From Pseudomonas fluorescens (GTDB taxonomy: Bacteria > Pseudomonadota > Gammaproteobacteria > Pseudomonadales > Pseudomonadaceae), in the NCBI RefSeq assembly GCF_902497855.1, contig NZ_CABVHU010000021.1:1-64000 (forward strand): a stretch of 64,000 nucleotides of DNA, read 5' to 3'. Position numbers and translations under genes: made by a program. Below are positions 8,053 to 16,356 of this stretch, piece after piece (the first letter of the stretch is position 1; every line of letters starts with the position of its first letter). Under the pieces are notes generated by a model. It saw only the letters and a list, made by a program, of their open reading frames with translations, was not told the DNA's origin and ran no database searches.

Positions 8053-8654
8053 GAATGATTCCCTTGATCAATAATTCGAGCGCCCATGACGATGCAGAGC
8101 GGCAAGAGGTGGGTGTAGATGCCTTGTTCGAAATCCGGATGCATCGGCATGGCGGCAGTTGCTAGAATTCCTTGCCGCATTTTCTTGCTGAGCGTCGAAT
8201 CGTTGAAGTTGCTCACCCCAATGTACTTGGCCATCCGCATCACCGTGGCTGCCCGAGTTAGAGGTCTGTTGTTCTGCTCCTTCCCCAGCTCGGCAATCAT
8301 CGTGCTGATCGATTCATTATTCTTCACATGCCCCACTTCAAGGAGGGCACGCGCCAACTGCAACCAATCCTCTTCGCTCATGAGGAGCAGTGCCGGCGAA
8401 ATGTTGAGCGCAGAGGCGAGGCGACACAGTGTTTCAAGGTCGGGGTTCGCTTCGGCGTGCTGGGTGAGGTACTTGCTGATGGTGGATCGCGCGATCCCTG
8501 AATTCTGAGACAGATGCTGCTGAGTGAGCTTTTTGGGGTCACCACTCTCGGTAGTACCGGAAACCTGCATGGCTCTAAGCAGGTTTGCACTAAAGCCGAG
8601 CCGGGTTTTCTTGAGAATCTCGCTTCCTGGAACGATGGAGTCGCTGGATATCAT
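8049..8654 (-). CDS. XRE-family HTH transcriptional regulator
   Basis: 201 aa from the ATG at 8654, which has GGAAG at good spacing; an upstream TTG at 8681 would add 9 residues but lacks a site. The HTH reads LTQQHLSQNSGIARSTISKY and continues into LETLCRLASALNISPALLL, the standard five-helix Cro/C1 fold (about residues 40-95 of the longer frame). The C-terminal half is helical and unassigned. The gene directly precedes and overlaps the YaaW-like gene, so it probably regulates the pair, including itself. Confidence 0.85.
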   Translation of the reverse strand: MISSDSIVPGSEILKKTRLGFSANLLRAMQVSGTTESGDPKKLTQQHLSQNSGIARSTISKYLTQHAEANPDLETLCRLASALNISPALLLMSEEDWLQLARALLEVGHVKNNESISTMIAELGKEQNNRPLTRAATVMRMAKYIGVSNFNDSTLSKKMRQGILATAAMPMHPDFEQGIYTHLLPLCIVMGARIIDQGNHS

Positions 8655-9047
8655 AAGGCCACTTCCGTTTGGATGGCACAATGATATCTTCAGTTTTAGC
8701 GGAGTCTAGAGGGAAATGTCCTCTTGCACAGACATTCCATTGTCGAATGAAAAAATGTAGTGGTGAGAGGGCGATTAGGCGTTGGTAGAAGCACCTAGGT
8801 GTCCACCATGCAAGTCGTCCTTAGCTCTGTGCAACACGAGGACAGGTACTTCCAAGCCAAGAGCTTTCGCCGGTTGTGTTCTCCACTGTTGAAAAATACG
8901 CGGGCGGTATGGCAAGGAAAAAAAGCTGCGACTAGGAGGACGGCACACCGTTTTCCGTTGAAGTTTTATCCAGCTTCCCAGTTGCCATGTGAAGGACTGG
9001 CACGTACCTTTGTTTTGGCCCGAGACAGTGCTAGAGACGCCCACGCT
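8655..9047. other. 393-bp intergenic stretch
   Basis: Its left part must hold the promoter of the XRE/YaaW-like pair; the right part abuts the umuC stop codon. A 270-bp minus-strand open frame (8775-9044) has low-complexity, shadow-like composition and no ribosome site. I see no RNA gene or IS end here. Confidence 0.4.
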
Positions 9048-10328
9048 TCACTTGCAGTACACCGTCCAAAGCTGATCAACTCGCGTCGTGAAGCTCTGGC
9101 TCATCATCTCCCGGCGCATTCCCCAATCAGGATTGGTTGGCACGCTCGCCAAGCGCAGTGTCCCCCTACCCCATCGCTCATTGATGGAATCCAACACACT
9201 CATGACCTTTTCAGTGGCGACCGGTTGTGAGATGGAAAAGAGATCATCGGTGTACTCGCCTTTCTGACAAAGGCTGACCAATAGCACCTCGGCTTTGCTG
9301 TACTTGAATCCAGTACGGTAGATCCGATCCACTGCGTCCACCGCCGCCTTTGTCATCAACCGAACGTCGTCAGTCGGATAAGGCAGCTCTACCAAAACCC
9401 CATTCGCATATTTTGTTTCCTCGGGGTTAAACATGCCGGTACGAATGCTGATCCTGATCTTCTTGCACAATGACTGCTGCGCGCGGAGCTTTTCGGTAGC
9501 TCGCATAATGTACGTGGCCACGGCCTCCTTGATTGGTGCAATCTCTGTGAGACGCTTTCCGAACATCCGGCTGCAGCAAATTTCCTGCTTAGGCGGATCA
9601 GGTTCATCGAGCTCAAGGCATGGTGTGCCGGCTAACTCACGCGCTGTTTTCTCGATCACCACACTGAATTTCTTGCGAAGTGTCCAAGGGTCGGTTTTGG
9701 AGAGATCCCAAGCTGTCTTGATGCCCATGCCTTCGAGGTGAAGAGTCATCTTGCGTCCGACGCCCCAGACGTCTGAGACCGAGCATTTCTTCAGCACCCA
9801 ATCACGCTTGATTTGATTACGCAGATCAACGACACCTCCAGTCTGCGCCTGCCATTTTTTGGCCGAATGATTCGCGAGTTTGCTCAAAGTTTTGGTAGCG
9901 GCGATTCCTACACCTACCGGGATGCCCGTGCTCCGATAAACCTGGGCACGGATCCGCCGTCCAAGCGCTTCAAGATCACCAGGCACCCCAGCCAAATCAG
10001 CGAAGGCTTCATCAATGCTGTAGACCTCAACCGCAGGTACGAGGGACTCGATCACGCTCATCACGCGCTGGCTCATGTCACCATACAACGCATAGTTCGA
10101 CGAGAACGCGACGATGCCGTGCCGCTTGAGTTTGTGCTTGATCTGAAAATACGGCTCACCCATTTTCACGAATGGCTTGGAGCACGCAGATCGGGCGATA
10201 ACGCACCCGTCGTTGTTGCTCAGCACTACGATTGGCGTGTTACGGAGATCAGGTCGAAATACACGCTCGCAGGAGGCGTAAAACGAATTGCAATCGATCA
10301 GCGCAAAGACGGGGTCAGGCTTTTTCAT
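9048..10328 (-). CDS. umuC: UmuC, DNA polymerase V catalytic subunit (RulB-like)
   Basis: 426 aa, essentially full length for UmuC (about 420). Y-family polymerase signatures are intact. The metal-binding ALIDCNSFYASCERVF is at residues 9-24, the steric/finger region is NNDGCVIARS, and the catalytic EVYSIDEAF is near residue 100. A helix-hairpin-helix region (SDVWGVGRKM) and the little-finger domain follow. With cleaved UmuD it performs error-prone translesion synthesis after SOS induction. The start overlaps umuD by 14 bases, so the genes are translationally coupled. In Pseudomonas, rulAB-type loci are often carried on plasmids and islands, and rulB is a known insertion hotspot; this copy is uninterrupted. 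Confidence 0.95.
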   Translation of the reverse strand: MKKPDPVFALIDCNSFYASCERVFRPDLRNTPIVVLSNNDGCVIARSACSKPFVKMGEPYFQIKHKLKRHGIVAFSSNYALYGDMSQRVMSVIESLVPAVEVYSIDEAFADLAGVPGDLEALGRRIRAQVYRSTGIPVGVGIAATKTLSKLANHSAKKWQAQTGGVVDLRNQIKRDWVLKKCSVSDVWGVGRKMTLHLEGMGIKTAWDLSKTDPWTLRKKFSVVIEKTARELAGTPCLELDEPDPPKQEICCSRMFGKRLTEIAPIKEAVATYIMRATEKLRAQQSLCKKIRISIRTGMFNPEETKYANGVLVELPYPTDDVRLMTKAAVDAVDRIYRTGFKYSKAEVLLVSLCQKGEYTDDLFSISQPVATEKVMSVLDSINERWGRGTLRLASVPTNPDWGMRREMMSQSFTTRVDQLWTVYCK

Positions 10329-10743
10329 GGCTGCGCACGCTGTAAATCACGACGCCCCAGACCAGCAGCTCTTCTCCATCCATCATGTAACGGGAGGGAT
10401 ATTTTGAGTTCTCGGATTTCAAGATGATCTGCCCGCACTCCTTAACCAGCCGCTTACAGACGGGCTCGCAATCTACAGCCGCGATGACGATATGCCCAGA
10501 CTCGGCCTCGATAGACCTGTCCACAATGGCTAGGTCACCCGGAAAAATTCCGGCACCGATCATGCTGTCACCTTCGATACGCACAAGGTACATATGGGGT
10601 GCTCGCAGATCCAAAAGCTCATCCAACGAAACCTTCTGCTCGAGATGGTCTGCTGCTGGCGACGGAAAACCTGCTGGAACGCGGTAGGAATAGAACGGGA
10701 GCTGAACGCCGCTGATGGATAGCGGCCCTAGGATGGTGACCAT
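10315..10743 (-). CDS. umuD: UmuD, SOS mutagenesis auto-protease (RulA-like)
   Basis: 142 aa, normal for UmuD. An Ala-Gly cleavage bond is visible near the N-terminus (VPAGFPSPAADH). The serine of GDSMIGAGI and the lysine of EPVCKRL form the LexA/UmuD Ser-Lys dyad. RecA-stimulated self-cleavage would give UmuD', the partner of UmuC. A consensus LexA box lies just upstream at 10762-10777, consistent with SOS control of the umuDC operon. Confidence 0.95.
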   Translation of the reverse strand: MVTILGPLSISGVQLPFYSYRVPAGFPSPAADHLEQKVSLDELLDLRAPHMYLVRIEGDSMIGAGIFPGDLAIVDRSIEAESGHIVIAAVDCEPVCKRLVKECGQIILKSENSKYPSRYMMDGEELLVWGVVIYSVRSHEKA

Positions 10744-10761
10744 AATACAAATCGCCGAATA

Positions 10762-10777
10762 CTGTATGTTCGTACAG
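10762..10777 (-). promoter_or_regulatory. LexA (SOS) box of umuDC
   Basis: The sequence ctgtatgttcgtacag fits the proteobacterial LexA consensus CTG-N10-CAG, with the inner tatgttcgta close to the alternating TA ideal. It lies 19 bases upstream of the umuD start, where it would cover the promoter. Confidence 0.92.
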
Positions 10778-11008
10778 TAAACCGCTGAAATGGGTTTGCG
10801 GTCAAATCAGGAGTCATTGCAGTCGACAAGGGGTCGATAACCGCCTCTAAGCAAGCCATGATTAAATACCGGGACGGTGCTCCAGTAGCTCCTGCGGAGC
10901 CCCAAGGGAATTGGCTCAAGCCGCAGCGGGAACTTAGAGAGCGAGCCATCACAATCAGCGCGTCACCGCTCACCCGGCGGACATCGAAAAGGCAGCAGCT
11001 ACACTGGC

Positions 11009-11380
11009 CTATTTTCTCAGTCCTGACCCTAAGAGCAAGTAGACGGTGTCCTTGGTTTCAAAAAAGCAGCCTTCCGTGAATGATTTTCCAAAGTTGCTGC
11101 GTGCCCACATGGTCGGCTCGAAACGGCCAAAAAGTGTCGCAGGAAGCAGTCCGAGCTTCGTCAATTTTTCGTTCTCCTCAGGCGTCACGATGAGGTCGAT
11201 CAAAATCCACTGCCGAACTATGCAGAATGGTTTGCCTGGGAACGACCTTCCTGCCAAAGAGATCAGGTCTTCTTGCGAGCCACTCCAACTAGGAATTTCT
11301 TCTCCCGCGCCGTAAAAGAGTTGCGAGATTTCATCCAACGTCACTATTAAAAATCCTTCACGTTCATTGAGCGCGGCCAT
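11009..11380 (-). CDS. small island protein, DUF6957-like (copy 1)
   Basis: 123 aa. It shares an ordered pattern with the protein at 16357-16752: FPGKPFCIVRQWILID versus FDRKPYCLVEDWLIFH, then WARSNFGKSF versus WVRSTLCKSF, then CFFETKDTVYLLLGSG versus CLFETRNTVYVLVGKG. The two are clearly paralogues in one window. The pattern agrees with my memory of DUF6957 proteins of Pseudomonas islands, but I could not check this. No catalytic motif is evident. The start site (AGG at -11) is weak. It lies downstream of a 62-aa gene on the same strand. Confidence 0.65.
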   Translation of the reverse strand: MAALNEREGFLIVTLDEISQLFYGAGEEIPSWSGSQEDLISLAGRSFPGKPFCIVRQWILIDLIVTPEENEKLTKLGLLPATLFGRFEPTMWARSNFGKSFTEGCFFETKDTVYLLLGSGLRK

Positions 11381-11491
11381 CTACCAACCTGGTCGAGCCG
11401 ATACTTGCTTGATTGAAGCGCTCCCTCCATGGCTGCGGATAGTCTGCTCCAAAATGATGTCGATGCCGGAGTGGTGATGCTGCACCGTGAC

Positions 11492-11680
11492 TCAATCTCG
11501 AACCTTGTTGAGCTCAAGTGCCTTGTCAGTATGAGCGGAATCTTTTCGCCCTCGTAGATCAAGGTCACCAAGGATGGATAAGGCATCGAAAGCCTTCGGA
11601 TCGCCTGGAGATATGTTCGCAAGCATCCACAAAGCCTTTCGCCTCTTTGCTTCCAGCTCGCGGAGTTCATCGTCGGGCAT
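11492..11680 (-). CDS. 62-aa hypothetical protein
   Basis: A small charged, helical protein starting MPDDELRELEAKRRKALWML. The ATG at 11680 has GAGGT 7 bases upstream, a strong site. Another frame over the same DNA (11347-11670) has no ribosome site and less natural composition, so it was set aside. It precedes the DUF6957-like gene on the same strand by about 110 bases. Function unknown. Confidence 0.6.
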   Translation of the reverse strand: MPDDELRELEAKRRKALWMLANISPGDPKAFDALSILGDLDLRGRKDSAHTDKALELNKVRD

Positions 11681-11802
11681 TGGAGTTACCTCTTGCTTGA
11701 GCGAGGTGGTGCTAATGGCGTGCCGCCTGCGGCGTCAGACTGCTGTGAATCGAGCCCCGCCAAGGCGTGTCTCGCCCCTGCGGGCTCGCATCCTTCACGC
11801 CT

Positions 11803-11817
11803 GCGCGCTCCGCTTGC
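11803..11817 (+). repeat. 15-bp island intergenic motif, copy 1
   Basis: The string gcgcgctccgcttgc occurs here and again at 17786-17800, both times in a GC-rich non-coding stretch shortly before a plus-strand gene. Its role is unknown. Confidence 0.5.
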
Positions 11818-11962
11818 TTGGTGTTTGTGCCTCTGTGAAGCATAGATCGTGACGCATCCTGTCCTCAGGATTCGCAGCTCAGCATCATTATCCAAAGCGT
11901 TCTGTTATCGTTCTAAAAGTAATTTAGTCGCTCTTAGTCATCAGCCTTCTGGGGAGCCGCGA

Positions 11963-12478
11963 ATGGACACAACTCGACGTGTACCAGGCTGGGCCTACCA
12001 AAAGGTTCGCGATCCCGAGCGCCTGCTCATTGAAGAGCGCGCCGAAGCTCTATCCGCTGCCGGCTACCCGCTGCCAGATGATGACCCGACTATGTACGCT
12101 GAGCAAAGGCTGAAAGAGGCCAGAGCGTCAGCTCGTTCATCCCAGGTAGGTAGCTTTAGCGAAAACACTGCGGCTGAGCTCTCCGCAAGAGAGGTATCCC
12201 AGGTTCTGAGGGAGGCGATTTTCGGTCGAAGCGTCATGAGTAAGGTGGGTCATGAATCGTGGGACAAGATTTATGCCGGCCACTTCCAGATCAATGTAGA
12301 CGGTTGGGAGATATCGATTTACAACGACTGCGATCAGCTCGACTACTGTGAGCAAGGCGTAAGTCCGGAAGGCCGGCGCTGGTCGTTTGACTCGGGGAAT
12401 CGATTTGGCACAGATCCAATTGCGCTGCTGAGCACTTGGGAACATCAGGCACTCGAACAACTGTTGAAAACCTTGTAG
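11963..12478 (+). CDS. 171-aa hypothetical island protein
   Basis: Start taken at the ATG at 11963 because GGGGAG lies 6 bases upstream; the open frame extends further but without a site. The C-terminal 100 residues hold a distinctive string: REVSQVLREAIFGR, GHFQINVDGWEISIYNDCDQ, LDYCE, GRRWSFDS and DPIALLSTWEHQALEQLL. It looks like a compact alpha/beta domain. I recall similar proteins in Pseudomonas islands as an uncharacterised DUF, without a known function. No TM segment. Confidence 0.65.
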   Translation: MDTTRRVPGWAYQKVRDPERLLIEERAEALSAAGYPLPDDDPTMYAEQRLKEARASARSSQVGSFSENTAAELSAREVSQVLREAIFGRSVMSKVGHESWDKIYAGHFQINVDGWEISIYNDCDQLDYCEQGVSPEGRRWSFDSGNRFGTDPIALLSTWEHQALEQLLKTL

Positions 12479-12615
12479 GTTGTTTTGGTATTTCAGCGTG
12501 TCGCTACGGTAGATTGGAGTCGCCGCAATTTCCCCAAAGATTTTCTGAATATTTAAAAGGAGCAAGCCTCACCTTTTACGATCTTATTGTCACAATCGCT
12601 AATATGGAGCTATTT

Positions 12616-13107
12616 ATGTGGATTTTGAACTCGGGACGGAAACATTTTTTAGAGTTCCTTCGCAATACATCAATTCAGTTTTTCCTTATGGTGCTGGTTG
12701 CTATATCCACCGGAAAAGTGAACACGCTCATCGCAAAGCAGAGCTATGGAGACGCAGTTACCATGGGGCTGATTTGCTTTCTCATATTCTTATTACTTTA
12801 TCTAGCTGCTCACGCCAATATTAAAAACTTCTTTATTGAGTTTAGGGCTGGGGCAACACCCGGCCTTGATCCGTATGTTAAGAGTTTGGCTGGGCAAGAC
12901 CTCAAGCGTAAGAATCGTCTTACCTTCGCCTATCTGCTGAAGCACGGTAAATCTGCTTTTGTCGAGGCATGCGTGCTGGTAATGGGTATTTACTTTGTCA
13001 TGATATTCGGATTTTTCTATTCCGTTGAAAATGCACAAAGCTTTATGACTAAGGAGGATGGTAAAGGCGCTGCCCTTGTTAAATCCGGTCACGCTGAAGA
13101 GGAATAA
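12616..13107 (+). CDS. three-TM hypothetical membrane protein
   Basis: 163 aa from the ATG at 12616, chosen because GGAG lies 6 bases upstream; an ATG at 12604 is a weaker alternative. Hydrophobic helices are at about residues 15-35, 45-70 and 120-145, with a basic loop (DLKRKNRLTF) between the last two. The tail is charged (KSGHAEEE). The gene is AT-rich compared with its neighbours, which suggests separate acquisition. I do not recognise the family. Confidence 0.6.
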   Translation: MWILNSGRKHFLEFLRNTSIQFFLMVLVAISTGKVNTLIAKQSYGDAVTMGLICFLIFLLLYLAAHANIKNFFIEFRAGATPGLDPYVKSLAGQDLKRKNRLTFAYLLKHGKSAFVEACVLVMGIYFVMIFGFFYSVENAQSFMTKEDGKGAALVKSGHAEEE

Positions 13108-13282
13108 AAAATCTCGGTGAGTTCAGGCTGTATAGCATTCGATGGCACGCCTTTGAGTTTTTTGGACGGTGCGTTGATAAGTTCGGGTGGACATCCCGCC
13201 GTCTTCCACGGCTTAAATTGCCCGGCTTACCTTCGTCCTTTCCGCTGCTATGCTGGTTTTTTGTCCAATAGAGACGTGCATC

Positions 13283-13489
13283 ATGACCGAATACTCGCTA
13301 TCAGATGTGCTGGAAAGGATGTACCAAAACCAGCTAGCCCTTGAGGCTGCGCTCATGGAGCTAACCCTCCAGGTGGAAGACCAGGGTCATGCGGAAGTCG
13401 GCGACAACGTTCGTGGCGCGCTTTACACAATTGGCGAGAACGCCGGCCACATCAAGCAAGGTCTAGCCCGCCTCAAAAAGCTCCCATGA
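13283..13489 (+). CDS. small helical protein, window family member 1
   Basis: 68 aa from the ATG at 13283 (MTEYSLSDVLERM). The core NQLALEAALMELTLQVED...EVGDNVRGALYTIGEN is shared with the proteins at 43703-43909, 44397-44615 and 62486-62716. All four are about 70 residues, fully helical, with the order N-Q-x-A-L-E-A-x-I-M-E-L, an acidic linker, then D-N-V-R-x-A-L-x-x-I. Its stop overlaps the next gene's ATG (ATGA). Function unknown; the size and spread suggest an antitoxin-like or structural accessory protein. Confidence 0.7.
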   Translation: MTEYSLSDVLERMYQNQLALEAALMELTLQVEDQGHAEVGDNVRGALYTIGENAGHIKQGLARLKKLP

Positions 13490-13962
13490 GGCAGCCATTG
13501 CTCGATTTTGATCTCACACGCGTTTCGCTTGAGCATTACATTACTGGGAAAGCTGCTATTAATTTCCCGCACCCTGAAAGCACCACTGGCGGATGGCATT
13601 TCCTGTCCTACTTCGACCGGGATTCGGGCGTAGCGAAAGTGTCCTTGGCAGGCATCCACTATCCAGACACCACCGATTTCTTTGGAGACGCTGGAGTCAT
13701 CGACGTAACCGACGAGCTTGCAAGGCGAGGCTGGTCTGAAGACTGCAAAAGGCTGTTCATGGCGGATCACTACAGGGCCGCAGCTGACATGGTGATGAAA
13801 TGGGTGCTAAGTAGTTCTATGCACTGCAACGTCGAGGTCGCTGAATGGTTTCCCTCTTCCGAAACGAAGCAGCGGCTGTTTGAGATCCTGAACTCGGGAA
13901 GGCCCAAACTTTTAGATCCCGATAAGCTGCAAAAAATGGAAGCTTGGCTAAGCTCGCAGTAG
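13486..13962 (+). CDS. 158-aa hypothetical protein, coupled to the small helical protein
   Basis: The ATG overlaps the previous stop codon (ATGA). The protein contains GGWHFLSYFDRDSGVAKVSL and AGIHYPDTTDFFGDAGVID, then a helical C-terminal half. No membrane or signal segment. The tight coupling suggests that the 68-aa protein and this one act together. I do not recognise the family. Confidence 0.65.
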   Translation: MRQPLLDFDLTRVSLEHYITGKAAINFPHPESTTGGWHFLSYFDRDSGVAKVSLAGIHYPDTTDFFGDAGVIDVTDELARRGWSEDCKRLFMADHYRAAADMVMKWVLSSSMHCNVEVAEWFPSSETKQRLFEILNSGRPKLLDPDKLQKMEAWLSSQ

Positions 13963-14021
13963 TCCGAAGGACAGGTCTGCATGGCAACCGGCGTATTGCG
14001 TCTTAAGCGGGAGCAATGGAT

Positions 14022-14543
14022 ATGCGCAAGAAGTCCCAGTCATGGTTTATCCCGCTCCTGATTCTTTTTGCCGTTCTGTGGGCAATGGGGAAAAAAGACA
14101 CGCCTCAAACCCCGGTAGAGCCGAGCACTCTGAGCACGCTAGTATCAAACACGTCGACGTCTCCCGCACCGACGCCGACCTCCGCAACTGAGCAGTTCGT
14201 GAGCGCTGATAACCTCAATGTCCGGGATCAACCAGGCGGAAAGGTCATCTCAAAACTGAAGCGCGGGGAGAAGGTTCAGGTTTTTGAGACTCGAAAGGAG
14301 TGGGCGCGCATCAGCATTGATGGTCAACCTTCGAAGTGGCTTTCGTCCAAAAGCCTGTGCAGCGGCTCAGACTGCTACGTCGTTTTAAAGCCAAGACCAG
14401 CGATTCAGCCGACACAGCCTGCTCGCCAACAGACTCCAGCTTACGGTTCATCCTGCCCTTGTTCCTCTGGGAACGTGTGTATCGGGCCTCGCGGTGGTCG
14501 ATATTGCATTACCTCTGGCGGTAACAAACGGTACGGTGTCTGA
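14022..14543 (+). CDS. SH3b-domain protein with N-terminal membrane anchor
   Basis: 173 aa from the ATG at 14022, which has GGGAG 8 bases upstream; an ATG at 14016 is too close to that site. A basic N-end and one TM helix (WFIPLLILFAVLWAMG) lead into a Pro/Thr/Ser-rich linker. A bacterial SH3 domain follows (about 60-115: ADNLNVRDQPGGKVISKLKR, GEKVQV, WARISI, KWLSS). The Cys-rich C-terminal tail reads CPCSSGNVCIGPRGGRYC. The domain should lie in the periplasm, where SH3b domains commonly bind cell-wall components. Confidence 0.8.
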   Translation: MRKKSQSWFIPLLILFAVLWAMGKKDTPQTPVEPSTLSTLVSNTSTSPAPTPTSATEQFVSADNLNVRDQPGGKVISKLKRGEKVQVFETRKEWARISIDGQPSKWLSSKSLCSGSDCYVVLKPRPAIQPTQPARQQTPAYGSSCPCSSGNVCIGPRGGRYCITSGGNKRYGV

Positions 14544-14632
14544 TCTGCTGTTCACCATCAGGACAATCTGCAACGATCACACCTAGTTACAGTCCAAAAG
14601 GACACATATGCCAGCGTTCAGAGGATGCACTG

Positions 14633-15673
14633 ATGAAGGTGTTCATAAGCTCCGTAGTAAGAGGATTCGAGCAGTTCAGAGCCGCCGCCAAAGACGCGGT
14701 GGAGACACTGGACATGAAGCCGGTCATGAGCGAGCACTTCGGAGCGCGAACCTATTCCTCGGAGCACGCCTGCCTGACAGAGGTCGACCAGTGCGACGTT
14801 TATATCCTCATTCTTGGCGCTAACTACGGCTATGAACCTCAGCCAGGTCTCTCGGTTACGCAGCAAGAATTCCACCAAGCGGTAAGCAAGCGTAAACCGA
14901 TTCTCGTCTTCATCCAGAAGACGGACTTTGACCCGAAGCAGGCCGAGTTCGTCAACGAGGTTTCTGACTACAAACAAGGTTTTTTCAGAGCCTCATTCTC
15001 AGATCCCCAAGAGCTGTTGAAAGCTATCGTCCAGGGCCTGAGTAGAATGGAGAAATCCAAAAGCGCAATTTCTGAGAAAGCCTTTCACGAGCGCATTACG
15101 GAGGCATCAAGCTCTCGCTCCTACGGCGGTCACTCCTATGCGCCACAGCTTGAGTTCGCGTTTTTGCCACAGCCCGTTGAGCAGCACGCTGTGCACGGAG
15201 CGGCCCAACGCCGTGATGAGGTTTTCCAGAGCTTCCATAACCTGGGCTTGGCGAAGTTCAAGCAAGGTTACGAAGACTGGGATGACAGGTTGTTCACAGG
15301 ATTGAAGTCCGGAGATACGTCCTGGCGCGTTTTTGACGACGGGCTCGTCCTCTTGGAAACTGATGCAAGTGTGCCAGTGGAGGGGCGTACGGCTGGTCTC
15401 TATTTCGTATCTCCGACCAACCTGTCAAAGCTGATTATGTCTTGCTTCGAGGTGGCCGAATTCCACAGCGGCTGGTATCGCATTACCTTGAAGAATTTAG
15501 ACATGGCGAAGATAGAAGAGCCGCCAGCGACTGCCCCCAGCAGCTATTCGATGCCAATGCGCCGTGAAAAGGTCGTTAGTGAGTCACGACTTTTCATCCC
15601 TGCTACACGGCCCATGGTGGAGCAATGGATACAGGAAAGCATCGTAAGAATCGCCAGAAGTTTGGCTTATTGA
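14633..15673 (+). CDS. DUF4062-domain protein
   Basis: 346 aa. The first 90 residues match DUF4062: MKVFISSVVRGFEQFRAAAK, then DVYILILGANYGY and SVTQQEFHQAVSKRKPILVF. This TIR/SEFIR-like fold is typically the N-terminal sensor or effector of STAND NTPases and other conflict proteins. Here there is no NTPase. The C-terminal 200 residues contain HAVHGAAQRRDEVFQSFHNL and a beta-rich region I do not recognise. The start has GAGG 7 bases upstream. It stands alone between the SH3b gene and a convergent regulator gene. Confidence 0.8.
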   Translation: MKVFISSVVRGFEQFRAAAKDAVETLDMKPVMSEHFGARTYSSEHACLTEVDQCDVYILILGANYGYEPQPGLSVTQQEFHQAVSKRKPILVFIQKTDFDPKQAEFVNEVSDYKQGFFRASFSDPQELLKAIVQGLSRMEKSKSAISEKAFHERITEASSSRSYGGHSYAPQLEFAFLPQPVEQHAVHGAAQRRDEVFQSFHNLGLAKFKQGYEDWDDRLFTGLKSGDTSWRVFDDGLVLLETDASVPVEGRTAGLYFVSPTNLSKLIMSCFEVAEFHSGWYRITLKNLDMAKIEEPPATAPSSYSMPMRREKVVSESRLFIPATRPMVEQWIQESIVRIARSLAY

Positions 15674-15742
15674 TCAGTGACACCTGAAGATATAAACCCA
15701 CTCATCTCGTGCCTCTGTCACTTTGAGCCGAGGGAGTCCTTT

Positions 15743-16198
15743 TCAATCGTCAACGTGCCACAGACGCCCAACAGTGCTTCTGGGTAATTCCAGATGCCGG
15801 CAGACCTCTGCTTGAGAAAGACCTTCTGCCTTGAGTTTGCGTACTGCCTCGAGCCTTTCTGCGGCTGCGATTCTCTGTGGTGTGGTGAGCTTCTGCGGCT
15901 CGGCAGGCAGCGCTTCATCAAGAACTCCTAGCCGCATGAGTTCTATCATCGATTCATTCAAGACAGAGCGTGCTGTCTTGCCCTCATCGGCTGCGGCCAC
16001 CAGTGTGAGCAGCGACAAAGGCGTTAGGCCCAGCGCCTGAGCCAGATCCGCACTCAGATCAATAGTCGGTGTCGTCGTCGCAGCCTCCAAGCGGCTTATG
16101 TGAGCTTGGTCAGCTTGATGCTGGAGGTCTGCTTGCGATAAGCCATTTCGAATCCTCAGCCACTGTAGCGTCGCCGCATAAGCCTTCCGCAGGGACAT
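15743..16198 (-). CDS. regulator with XRE HTH and second C-terminal HTH
   Basis: 151 aa from the ATG at 16198 (AGAGG 8 bases upstream); a longer frame to 16261 lacks a site. An XRE-type HTH (about residues 15-60: NGLSQADLQHQADQAHISRL, LAQALGLTPLSLL) is followed by a second recognisable HTH at the C-terminus (LKAEGLSQAEVCRHLELPRS, TVGRLW). Two HTH units in one short protein are unusual. It is divergently arranged with the DUF6957-like gene, so the about 160-bp region between them probably holds a shared control region. Confidence 0.8.
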   Translation of the reverse strand: MSLRKAYAATLQWLRIRNGLSQADLQHQADQAHISRLEAATTTPTIDLSADLAQALGLTPLSLLTLVAAADEGKTARSVLNESMIELMRLGVLDEALPAEPQKLTTPQRIAAAERLEAVRKLKAEGLSQAEVCRHLELPRSTVGRLWHVDD

Positions 16199-16356
16199 CC
16201 AGCCTACCTCTCCCAAAAAAGAGACGGTATGACGCGTTTGATAGATCCCGCACAAATGCATATAATCATATTGATGGGATTTCTGGCTTGTTACCCGGTA
16301 TTTTGGGTGTTCGCAGAGCCTGATTTTTGTGTTCGCATCATGAGGATCATCAATTT

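Noticed and set aside
8775..9044. 89-codon minus-strand frame between umuC and the XRE gene
   Set aside because: Low-quality composition and no start signal; treated as non-coding.
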